DNA of 11,101 nt from an uncultured Flavobacteriales bacterium. Its GTDB lineage: Bacteria > Bacteroidota > Bacteroidia > Flavobacteriales > BACL11. Every line of letters starts with the position of its first letter. Positions within the stretch are counted from its first letter, which is position 1. This document shows positions 1 to 5,472 of this stretch, one piece after another. Location of the stretch: NCBI GenBank assembly GCA_950069165.1, contig CATMIT010000050.1, positions 1 through 11,101 on the forward strand. The letters run 5' to 3'. Below the pieces are notes generated by a model, which worked only from the letters and a program-made list of their open reading frames with translations, had not been told where the DNA came from and ran no database searches. Made by a program: the position numbers and the translations under genes.

Positions 1-1
1 T

Positions 2-88
2 AACGAGCATTATGGTATTTTCAACTACTTAAAAGGAATTGAAACCATTCCATATTTCTTTTCCAATTTTGTGAAGCTGAACCATTAA
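2..88 (+). CDS. 3' end of an unidentified upstream gene (partial)
   Basis: The second forward frame is open from the window edge to a TAA at 86-88, while the other two forward frames meet stops within about 30 bases. The 28 readable residues include NEHYGIFNYLKG and end FSNFVKLNH. The composition is aromatic, basic and protein-like, but too short to assign a family. The fragment is followed by 138 bases without a gene before the DUF255 lipoprotein. I see no clear hairpin terminator there. It could be a chance open stretch, since only 28 codons are visible. Confidence 0.4.
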   Translation, partial: NEHYGIFNYLKGIETIPYFFSNFVKLNH

Positions 89-214
89 CCCTTCCATTAA
101 AGAAGTGATTTGCAATATTGTAGAAAATAACCTACTTTTATTGCCTCTCACCTCAAAATGTGAAAAAGTTAATTTTTATAGCCATCATTCCCAATTACTA
201 TTATTAAATAGTCC

Positions 215-222
215 TAAGTTTG
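215..222 (+). promoter_or_regulatory. TAnnTTTG -7 box of the DUF255 lipoprotein gene
   Basis: TAAGTTTG matches the Bacteroidota sigma-A -7 consensus TAnnTTTG exactly and ends 4 bases before the ATG at 227. If the box occupies about -12 to -5, transcription would start at or next to the A of the start codon, giving a leaderless message. I do not see a TTG -33 element at the usual 17-23 base distance. Nothing else identifiable lies in 89-214. Confidence 0.5.
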
Positions 223-226
223 TAAA

Positions 227-2332
227 ATGAAAATTATAAGCCGACTATTAATTACTGTTTTTATTATCAGCAGTTGTAATGGACAACAAAAATCAGCAGA
301 AAAGAAAGTGAAAAAACAACACCAATACACAAATGCATTAGTAAATGAAACGAGCCCCTATCTTTTGCAACATGCCCATAATCCTGTGGACTGGCACCCT
401 TGGAATGAAGAAACTTTGGATAAGGCCAAAAGAGAAGGTAAATTACTGCTTATTAGCATTGGCTATTCGGCTTGCCATTGGTGTCATGTGATGGAACATG
501 AGAGTTTTGAGGATGCTGAGGTGGCAAAAATTATGAATGAAAATTTTATCTGCATTAAGGTGGATAGGGAAGAGCGTCCAGATGTGGATCAAGTATATAT
601 GACTGCCGTACAACTCATGAATCAAAGAGGGGGTTGGCCACTAAATTGTGTTGCGCTTCCTAATGGAAAACCATTTTGGGGAGGAACTTATTTCAGAAAA
701 GAGGATTGGAAAAAGCAAATTTTAGGGTTAGCAAATGCTTATAAAAATGACCCAAATGGAGTAATTGAATTTGCAAATAAATTAGCAAAAGGAATTCAGC
801 AAGTGGAAAATATTGGTTTAAATACAGAAGTAATTAATTTTACTTGGAAGGACTTGAATAATATGGTAAGTCCTTGGGCAGAACGTTTTGATAATACAGA
901 AGGGGGGAGCAATGGCTCGCCTAAATTTCCTATGCCAAATGCCTATCATTTTTTACTAAAATACGCTCATCTTTCAAATAATAAATCGGTATTAGACCAT
1001 GTTGAACTTACTTTGGATAAGATGGCTTTTGGTGGAATTTACGATCAAATTGGAGGAGGTTTTGCACGCTATTCAGTGGATAAATTATGGAAGGCGCCCC
1101 ATTTTGAAAAGATGTTATACGATAACGGACAACTAGTAAGTTTGTATGCGGATGCCTATTTGAAATTCAAAAAGCCACTATATAAAGAGGTTGTTTTTGA
1201 AACGCTAGATTTTATTGAAAGGGAATTAATGGCTGACAATGGAGCTTTTTATTCTGCCTTAGATGCGGATAGTGAAGGAGAAGAGGGAAAGTTTTATGTT
1301 TGGAATGAAACAGAATTAAAATTATTTATCCGTGAGGATTACGCCATTTTTGAGGACTATTATAATGTAAACCGAACTGGTCTTTGGGAACATGGAAATT
1401 ACATATTGCTCAGAAAAGATACTAAAAAGAAAGTGGCTAAAAACCATAAAATTACTGTTGTCGATTTAGATGCTAAAATCAATAATTGGAAACAAATTTT
1501 GATGAAGGAAAGAGATAAAAGAATCCGGCCAGGATTAGATGATAAATCCTTAACCTCCTGGAATGGATTGATGCTAAAGGGTTATGTTGATGCCTACATG
1601 ACCTTTGGTGAAAAACATCATTTGGATATCGCAATAAATAACGCAAATTTCATTGCGAATACACAAATGCAAAAGGATGGAAAATTGTGGCATTCCTATA
1701 AAGATGGGCGCTCTACTATTAATGCATATTTGGAAGATTATGCCATTGTAAGTGCTGCTTTTATTCGCCTTTATGAAGCCACTTTTGATGAACTTTGGCT
1801 TAATAGAGCAGACCTTTTAGTAAAATATTCTTTAGAAAAATTCTTTGATACAAAAAGTGGGATGTTTTATTTTACTTCCAAGTTAGATCCTGAATTAGTG
1901 GCTCGAAAAATGGAAATAAACGATAATGTAATTCCAGCTTCCAACTCAGTAATGGCTAATGTGCTCTATGATTTAGGAACTATTTTAGATAAGAGGGATT
2001 ACAAAGAAAAAGCCATAACTATTGCGAATAATGTAAAACCAGATATGGAAAAGTATGCTTCAGGTTATGCCAATTACGCCACTCTTATGTTAAAAGAGAT
2101 TGTCCCTTTTTATGAGGTAGCGATTGTAGGGAAAGACGCCCATGCTAAGGCAATGGAACTGCATAAAAAATATGTGCCAAATAAGTTATTTGTTGGTTGT
2201 TTTGAGAAAAGTGATTTAGAACTTTTAGAAGGAAAATATGTTGAAGGGACAACTATGATTTATGTATGTGAAAACAAAGTTTGCCAATTGCCCACTGCGA
2301 ATATTTTGAAGGCGAAAGAGCTGATGAAGTAA
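227..2332 (+). CDS. DUF255 / thioredoxin-domain lipoprotein (YyaL/SSP411-like)
   Basis: This 701-residue protein belongs to the DUF255 family, known as YyaL in Bacillus and SSP411/SPATA20 in animals; the biochemical function is not established. The N-terminus is a lipoprotein signal peptide (MKIISRLLIT, lipobox ISSC, lipidated Cys17). The family block follows: NETSPYLLQHAHNPVDW around 40-56, then a thioredoxin-like domain with the redox pair in SACHWCHVM (Cys83 and Cys86), VDREERPDVD (112-121) and GGWPLN. The remaining ~500 residues resemble the alpha/alpha-barrel, glycosidase-like part of the family, including GGSNGSPKFP, GGIYDQIGGGFARYSVD and PHFEKMLYDN. Length is normal for the family plus the signal. 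The start is supported by the signal peptide and the promoter box 4 bases upstream. It probably acts on the periplasmic side of an envelope membrane; the residues after Cys17 are not an acidic surface-export signal. The gene stops 7 bases before the end of convergent tyrS. Confidence 0.93.
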   Translation: MKIISRLLITVFIISSCNGQQKSAEKKVKKQHQYTNALVNETSPYLLQHAHNPVDWHPWNEETLDKAKREGKLLLISIGYSACHWCHVMEHESFEDAEVAKIMNENFICIKVDREERPDVDQVYMTAVQLMNQRGGWPLNCVALPNGKPFWGGTYFRKEDWKKQILGLANAYKNDPNGVIEFANKLAKGIQQVENIGLNTEVINFTWKDLNNMVSPWAERFDNTEGGSNGSPKFPMPNAYHFLLKYAHLSNNKSVLDHVELTLDKMAFGGIYDQIGGGFARYSVDKLWKAPHFEKMLYDNGQLVSLYADAYLKFKKPLYKEVVFETLDFIERELMADNGAFYSALDADSEGEEGKFYVWNETELKLFIREDYAIFEDYYNVNRTGLWEHGNYILLRKDTKKKVAKNHKITVVDLDAKINNWKQILMKERDKRIRPGLDDKSLTSWNGLMLKGYVDAYMTFGEKHHLDIAINNANFIANTQMQKDGKLWHSYKDGRSTINAYLEDYAIVSAAFIRLYEATFDELWLNRADLLVKYSLEKFFDTKSGMFYFTSKLDPELVARKMEINDNVIPASNSVMANVLYDLGTILDKRDYKEKAITIANNVKPDMEKYASGYANYATLMLKEIVPFYEVAIVGKDAHAKAMELHKKYVPNKLFVGCFEKSDLELLEGKYVEGTTMIYVCENKVCQLPTANILKAKELMK

Positions 2333-2339
2333 TATGGAT

Positions 2340-3608
2340 TTAAGCAACAATAATCAAAAAGTAATTTTTCTTTCCTTTTTGAGCCAAGATGTATTTTCCG
2401 TTTAGTAAGTCGTTTTCAGAAAGCTGAAAATCCTCAGTAATTTTTTCCTTATTTATACTTACTGCATTTGATTTTATCATTCTTCTTGCTTCCCCTTTAC
2501 TTTCAAATACCTCTGTTTTTTCAGCAAGCACATCTAAAATTCCGGAACTTAAATCTGTTTTGCTAATTTCAAACTGAGGGACTCCTTCAAACACAGAAAG
2601 AAAAGTGTCTTCATCTAAGGATTTTAAATCTTCAGCAGTAGATTTGCTAAATAATATGGAAGATGCTTTTATCGACATTGCTAAATCTTCCTTGCTATGT
2701 ACCCTTGTGGTTACTTCTTCTGCAATGGTATTTTGCAAAATTCTAAGGTGTGGTGCTTGTTCATGTTCAGCAATTAGTTTTGCTATTTCCTCCCTACTTT
2801 TTAAAGTGAAAATCTTTATGTAATTCTTGGAATCTTCATCAGATGAGTTGAGCCAAAACTGGTAGAATTTGTAAGGTGATGTTTTTGCTTTATCTAGCCA
2901 AACATTACCACTTTCAGTTTTTCCAAACTTCCCTCCATCTTCTTTTTTTATCAGTGGAGTAGTCATTGCAAAGGCTTTCCCCTCTCCTTTTCTTCTTATG
3001 AGTTCAGTTCCGGTTACAATGTTTCCCCATTGGTCCGAACCCCCCAATTGTACCTTGCAATTTTTGTTTTTCCATAGCCAGTAAAAGTCATAACCTTGTA
3101 CCAACTGGTACGAAAATTCAGTAAAGCTCATTCCTGTTTCCAGTCTGTTTTTTACAGAATCTTTCGCCATCATATAACTTACCGAAATATGCTTGCCAAC
3201 ATCACGAATAAAATCTAAAAAAGATAAATTGTTAAACCAATCCTGATTATTTACCACCTCTGCTGAGTTCTTTCCACAATCAAAATCCAAAAATTGTTCC
3301 AATTGTTTTTGCATACAATTTAAGTTATGATTTAGCGTATCTTCATCCAGTAAATTACGCTCTTTGTTTTTCCCAGAAGGATCGCCCACCATGCCAGTGG
3401 CACCCCCAACCAAAATAAAAGGTTTATGTCCTGCTCTTTGTAAGTGAACCAACACCATAATGGGTACCAAACTCCCAATATGCAAGGAATCAGCAGTAGG
3501 ATCAAAACCAATATATGCAGCAGTCATTTCTTTTTCAAATTGCTTCTGTGTCCCTGGCATGATATCGTGTATCATCCCCCTCCATTTTAATTCCTCTACA
3601 AAGTTCAT
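2340..3608 (-). CDS. tyrS: Tyrosyl-tRNA synthetase
   Basis: This class I aminoacyl-tRNA synthetase joins tyrosine to tRNA-Tyr with ATP in the cytoplasm. At 422 residues it is the usual bacterial TyrRS length. Visible landmarks are YIGFDPTADSLHIGS (32-46) with the HIGH-type signature HIGS, GGATGMVGDPSGK (68-80), the tyrosine/tRNA region SYQLVQGYDFYWLW (166-179) and QLGGSDQWGNI (187-197), and the KMSKS-type loop KFGKT (227-231). The C-terminal ~65 residues form an S4-like RNA-binding domain (EARRMIKSNAVSINKEKI). The start codon has no Shine-Dalgarno sequence, as is common in this phylum. The gene diverges from the epimerase gene across 87 bases and converges on the DUF255 gene with a 7-base gap. 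No catalytic residue appears to be missing. Confidence 0.98.
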   Translation of the reverse strand: MNFVEELKWRGMIHDIMPGTQKQFEKEMTAAYIGFDPTADSLHIGSLVPIMVLVHLQRAGHKPFILVGGATGMVGDPSGKNKERNLLDEDTLNHNLNCMQKQLEQFLDFDCGKNSAEVVNNQDWFNNLSFLDFIRDVGKHISVSYMMAKDSVKNRLETGMSFTEFSYQLVQGYDFYWLWKNKNCKVQLGGSDQWGNIVTGTELIRRKGEGKAFAMTTPLIKKEDGGKFGKTESGNVWLDKAKTSPYKFYQFWLNSSDEDSKNYIKIFTLKSREEIAKLIAEHEQAPHLRILQNTIAEEVTTRVHSKEDLAMSIKASSILFSKSTAEDLKSLDEDTFLSVFEGVPQFEISKTDLSSGILDVLAEKTEVFESKGEARRMIKSNAVSINKEKITEDFQLSENDLLNGKYILAQKGKKNYFLIIVA

Positions 3609-3623
3609 TGCTTAAATTTTTCC

Positions 3624-3631
3624 CAAAAATA
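3624..3631 (-). promoter_or_regulatory. TAnnTTTG -7 box of tyrS
   Basis: Read on the minus strand this is TATTTTTG, an exact match to the TAnnTTTG consensus, 15 bases before the tyrS ATG. A start site about 5 bases after the box would leave a leader of roughly 10 bases. No TTG is found 17-23 bases further upstream, so this is a one-element prediction. Confidence 0.45.
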
Positions 3632-3663
3632 GACAAATTATTAAATCTAAGGTATAACATCCA

Positions 3664-3691
3664 TTGTCTAAAATCTAATCTGTTATATTTG
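3664..3691 (+). promoter_or_regulatory. Two-element promoter of the epimerase gene
   Basis: A TTG (-33 element, 3664-3666), a 17-base spacer and TATATTTG (3684-3691) match the Flavobacterium-type promoter TTG-N17-23-TAnnTTTG. The -7 box ends 4 bases before the ATG at 3696, so transcription should begin at or very near the start codon. It is the most complete promoter in the window. Confidence 0.65.
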
Positions 3692-3695
3692 CCTT

Positions 3696-4700
3696 ATGAT
3701 ATTTGTTACTGGAGGAACTGGCCTTGTTGGCTCTCATATTTTATTAAAATTAGCGCAAGAAGCAAAACCGTTTAAAGCATTGAAGCGCTCATCTTCCTCT
3801 CTAGAGGTTTGCGAAAATGTTTTCTCTTATTATAATGCTATTGATTTATTTTCCAAAATTAATTGGATAAATGGCGATATCAATGACATTCCTTCATTAG
3901 AAGAAGGTATGCAAGATTGTGAGTTGTTGTTACATTGTGCAGCAGTTGTTTCTTTCTGTCCAGCAGATACAGATTTATTAAAGAAAGTTAATATTGAAGG
4001 AACTGCAAATGTGATGAATGTAGCGCTTTCCAAAGGAGTGAAAAAGGTAGGGTACATCAGTTCCATTGCTACATTGGGGCGTAATTCTACTGATGGTTTG
4101 GTTGATGAGGAATGTCATTTCAAAGCCACAAAATTAGATAGTAATTATGCGTTCAGCAAATATTTTGCCGAACAAGAGGTTTGGCGTGCATCTCAGGAAG
4201 GCTTGGATGTGGTTATTGTAAATCCATCTGTTATTCTAGGTCCCGGAGATTGGAATAAAGGAAGTTCCCAGATTTTTCTAAGGTTATATAAAGGACTTAA
4301 ATTCTATACAAGTGGTAGTACTGGTTATGTTGATGTTGTTGATGTTGCAGATTCATTAGTTACGCTACTATTTTCTGATGTAAAGAACGAACGCTTTATT
4401 ATAAATGGTGCTAATTTAAAATATCGTGATTGTTTTGATAGAATTGCTATGGCTCTTGGAAAGTCAAAAGCAACAATAAAAGTCACTCCATTTTTAAAAG
4501 AACTTGCCTGGAGAGGGGAGGCTATTCGTTCATTTATCACAGGAAAAAACCCCTTGCTCACTAAAGAAACTGCTAATAGTGCCATGACTTCTAATGAATT
4601 TTCTACTCAGAAAATTAAAACAATGATTGACTATAAATTTACTGATATTGATGCCACAATCCATAAATATGCCGATTGGTTTATTGCGGATTTAAAGTAG
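3696..4700 (+). CDS. NAD(P)-dependent epimerase/reductase (extended SDR)
   Basis: This 334-residue extended short-chain dehydrogenase/reductase resembles the NAD-dependent epimerase and dihydroflavonol-4-reductase families. The Rossmann nucleotide-binding motif comes immediately at the N-terminus (MIFVTGGTGLVGSH; GGTGLVG at 6-12), which fixes the start. Further landmarks are the D-rich strand NGDINDI (59-65), the CAAVVSF segment around 81-87, the serine-bearing strand ISSIATLG (121-128), the catalytic pair YAFSK (Tyr151, Lys155), NPSVILGPGDW (176-186) and YVDVVDVAD (211-219). The C-terminal third, which determines substrate, gives no clear clue. Candidates are a nucleotide-sugar, a sterol-like compound or an aldehyde/ketone, so I do not assign a substrate. 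The gene diverges from tyrS and its final 20 bases overlap the end of the oppositely oriented DUF4296 gene. Confidence 0.92.
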   Translation: MIFVTGGTGLVGSHILLKLAQEAKPFKALKRSSSSLEVCENVFSYYNAIDLFSKINWINGDINDIPSLEEGMQDCELLLHCAAVVSFCPADTDLLKKVNIEGTANVMNVALSKGVKKVGYISSIATLGRNSTDGLVDEECHFKATKLDSNYAFSKYFAEQEVWRASQEGLDVVIVNPSVILGPGDWNKGSSQIFLRLYKGLKFYTSGSTGYVDVVDVADSLVTLLFSDVKNERFIINGANLKYRDCFDRIAMALGKSKATIKVTPFLKELAWRGEAIRSFITGKNPLLTKETANSAMTSNEFSTQKIKTMIDYKFTDIDATIHKYADWFIADLK

Positions 4701-5025
4701 ATCGTTCTTCAGTTATCCCTTCAATAACATCAGCATAAATTTCATCTAATTCTGATGGGTGATTGGCATAATATTCTAATGTTTTTTGGAATATAGTTTC
4801 ATTAATATTATGACTGCTAAAAATTGTCTGATAACTTTTAGTCAATGCATTTTCAGCATCCTCTTTCCCATTGGTTTTTTGCAGTTCAAAAGTTGCTTCT
4901 GCCAAATGTACTTCTTTTAGGATGCTTGCAAACTCATTTTGAGATAAAATTCCTTCTGGAATACCTTCCTTAGGAATACTACACGCTAGGAGAAAACTAA
5001 GTATAATTAAAAAATTTAAATTCAT
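4681..5025 (-). CDS. DUF4296-domain lipoprotein
   Basis: This small lipoprotein (114 residues) belongs to DUF4296, a Bacteroidota family of unknown function. It has a short hydrophobic signal (NFLIILSFLLAC) with the lipidated Cys at position 15. After that, SIPKEGIPEGILSQNEFASI and the segment LKEVHLAEATFEL (36-48) match the family pattern of a 'P-E-x-I-hydrophobic' stretch followed by HLAEA. The rest is helical and charged, with YYANHPSELDEIYADV (85-100) resembling the YY-x-HP motif usual near the end of the family. Its stop codon lies inside the end of the epimerase gene, a 20-base tail-to-tail overlap. Its start has a TATCTTTG box ending 4 bases upstream. It faces away from the Cys/His-rich lipoprotein gene. 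Confidence 0.88.
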   Translation of the reverse strand: MNLNFLIILSFLLACSIPKEGIPEGILSQNEFASILKEVHLAEATFELQKTNGKEDAENALTKSYQTIFSSHNINETIFQKTLEYYANHPSELDEIYADVIEGITEERSTLNPQ

Positions 5026-5029
5026 AGCA

Positions 5030-5037
5030 CAAAGATA
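5030..5037 (-). promoter_or_regulatory. TAnnTTTG -7 box of the DUF4296 gene
   Basis: The minus strand reads TATCTTTG, an exact consensus match, followed by TGCT and then the ATG. The 4-base distance equals that seen at the DUF255 and epimerase genes and predicts a leaderless transcript. No TTG lies at the -33 position. The same octamer occurs in the opposite orientation at 5062-5069. Confidence 0.5.
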
Positions 5038-5061
5038 TTATATTTAATCGAGCGAATTATG

Positions 5062-5069
5062 TATCTTTG
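5062..5069 (+). promoter_or_regulatory. TAnnTTTG -7 box of the Cys/His-rich lipoprotein gene
   Basis: TATCTTTG matches the TAnnTTTG consensus exactly and lies 32 bases before the ATG at 5102. A start about 5 bases after the box would give a leader of about 27 bases, AT-rich and without a Shine-Dalgarno sequence. No clear -33 TTG is present. It forms a divergent pair with the DUF4296 box. Confidence 0.5.
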
Positions 5070-5101
5070 CCGGAATTATTAATCAAACAAAATATTAAGT
5101 C

Positions 5102-5416
5102 ATGAAAAAATTAATGTATTTATTAGTAGCGGGAACTATGTTTGTTTTTACTGCTTGTAATTGTGGCGCAGGAGATGCGGCAGAAACTGATTCAGTAGAA
5201 GAAGTAGTTGCATGTGCTGATGATTGCCAAAAAGCATGTTGCTTAGGTTGTAAAGCTACAGCAGGAGATGCTGTTTGTTTAGCAGATCATTCTTGTTGTG
5301 CTGCTCATGAAGATGAAGCTACAGAAGGAGATGAAGTAACTGGAGAAGGGGCTGAAGAAGTAGACGCTCATGAAGGACATGATCACGAATCTCATGAAGG
5401 ACACGATCACGAATAA
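5102..5416 (+). CDS. Small Cys/His-rich acidic lipoprotein, unknown family
   Basis: I do not recognise a family for this 104-residue protein. It starts with a lipoprotein signal (MKKLMYLLVAGTMFVFTAC) with the probable lipidated Cys at 19. The mature part has nine further Cys (21, 38, 42, 46, 47, 50, 59, 65, 66), including CQKACCLGC, and eight His. Asp and Glu dominate from residue 70 on. The C-terminus is two copies of an eight-residue unit ([AS]HEGHDHE), giving six of the eight His in the last 15 residues. Clustered Cys plus a His/acid tail suggest binding of soft or transition metals at the cell envelope; that is inference from composition, with no known motif. Alternatives are a disulfide-stabilised small surface protein or a metal buffer. 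It has its own promoter box, is transcribed alone, and ends at the terminator at 5439-5466. Confidence 0.85.
   Translation: MKKLMYLLVAGTMFVFTACNCGAGDAAETDSVEEVVACADDCQKACCLGCKATAGDAVCLADHSCCAAHEDEATEGDEVTGEGAEEVDAHEGHDHESHEGHDHE
5367..5414 (+). repeat. Tandem 24-base direct repeat, two copies
   Basis: Two adjacent 24-base units (5367-5390 and 5391-5414) differ at one base (GGACATGATC against GGACACGATC). They lie in frame and encode the repeated His-rich units at the C-terminus of the Cys/His-rich lipoprotein. The near-identity at the DNA level, including third positions, points to a recent duplication. Confidence 0.9.
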
Positions 5417-5438
5417 GTAAAGCTTATTTAGAAAAATT

Positions 5439-5466
5439 AAAGGCAACCAATTGGTTGCCTTTTTTT
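5439..5466. terminator. Palindromic intrinsic terminator, probably bidirectional
   Basis: A perfect 24-base palindrome (half-site AAAGGCAACCAA, 5439-5462) is followed by a run of T to 5466. It ends the Cys/His-rich lipoprotein transcript on the plus strand. On the minus strand the hairpin is followed by a T-rich stretch (TTAATTTTTC), so it can also end the leftward pyrC transcript, whose stop is at 5473. Confidence 0.88.
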
Positions 5467-5472
5467 AGGCTT

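Noticed and set aside
113..120. Palindrome CAATATTG in the leader region before the DUF255 gene
   Set aside because: Eight bases only, AT-rich and without a partner site; expected by chance.
443..625. Open frame on the minus strand inside the DUF255 gene
   Set aside because: Antisense shadow of a clearly recognised gene; no signal, motif or promoter of its own.
2413..2430. Small hairpin TTTTCAG-AAAG-CTGAAAA near the 3' end of tyrS
   Set aside because: AT-rich 7-base stem inside the conserved S4 domain coding sequence, with no adjacent T run of the right orientation; likely chance.
2605..2823. Plus-strand open frame opposite tyrS
   Set aside because: Shadow of the tyrosyl-tRNA synthetase C-terminal region; its Cys and Ser richness comes from the complement of coding sequence.
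4326..4345. Short repeat of GTTGATGTT in the epimerase gene
   Set aside because: It simply encodes the conserved YVDVVDVAD motif of the SDR family.
3830..4585. Minus-strand open frames inside the epimerase gene (3830-4066 and 4325-4585)
   Set aside because: Antisense to conserved SDR motifs; no independent evidence of coding.
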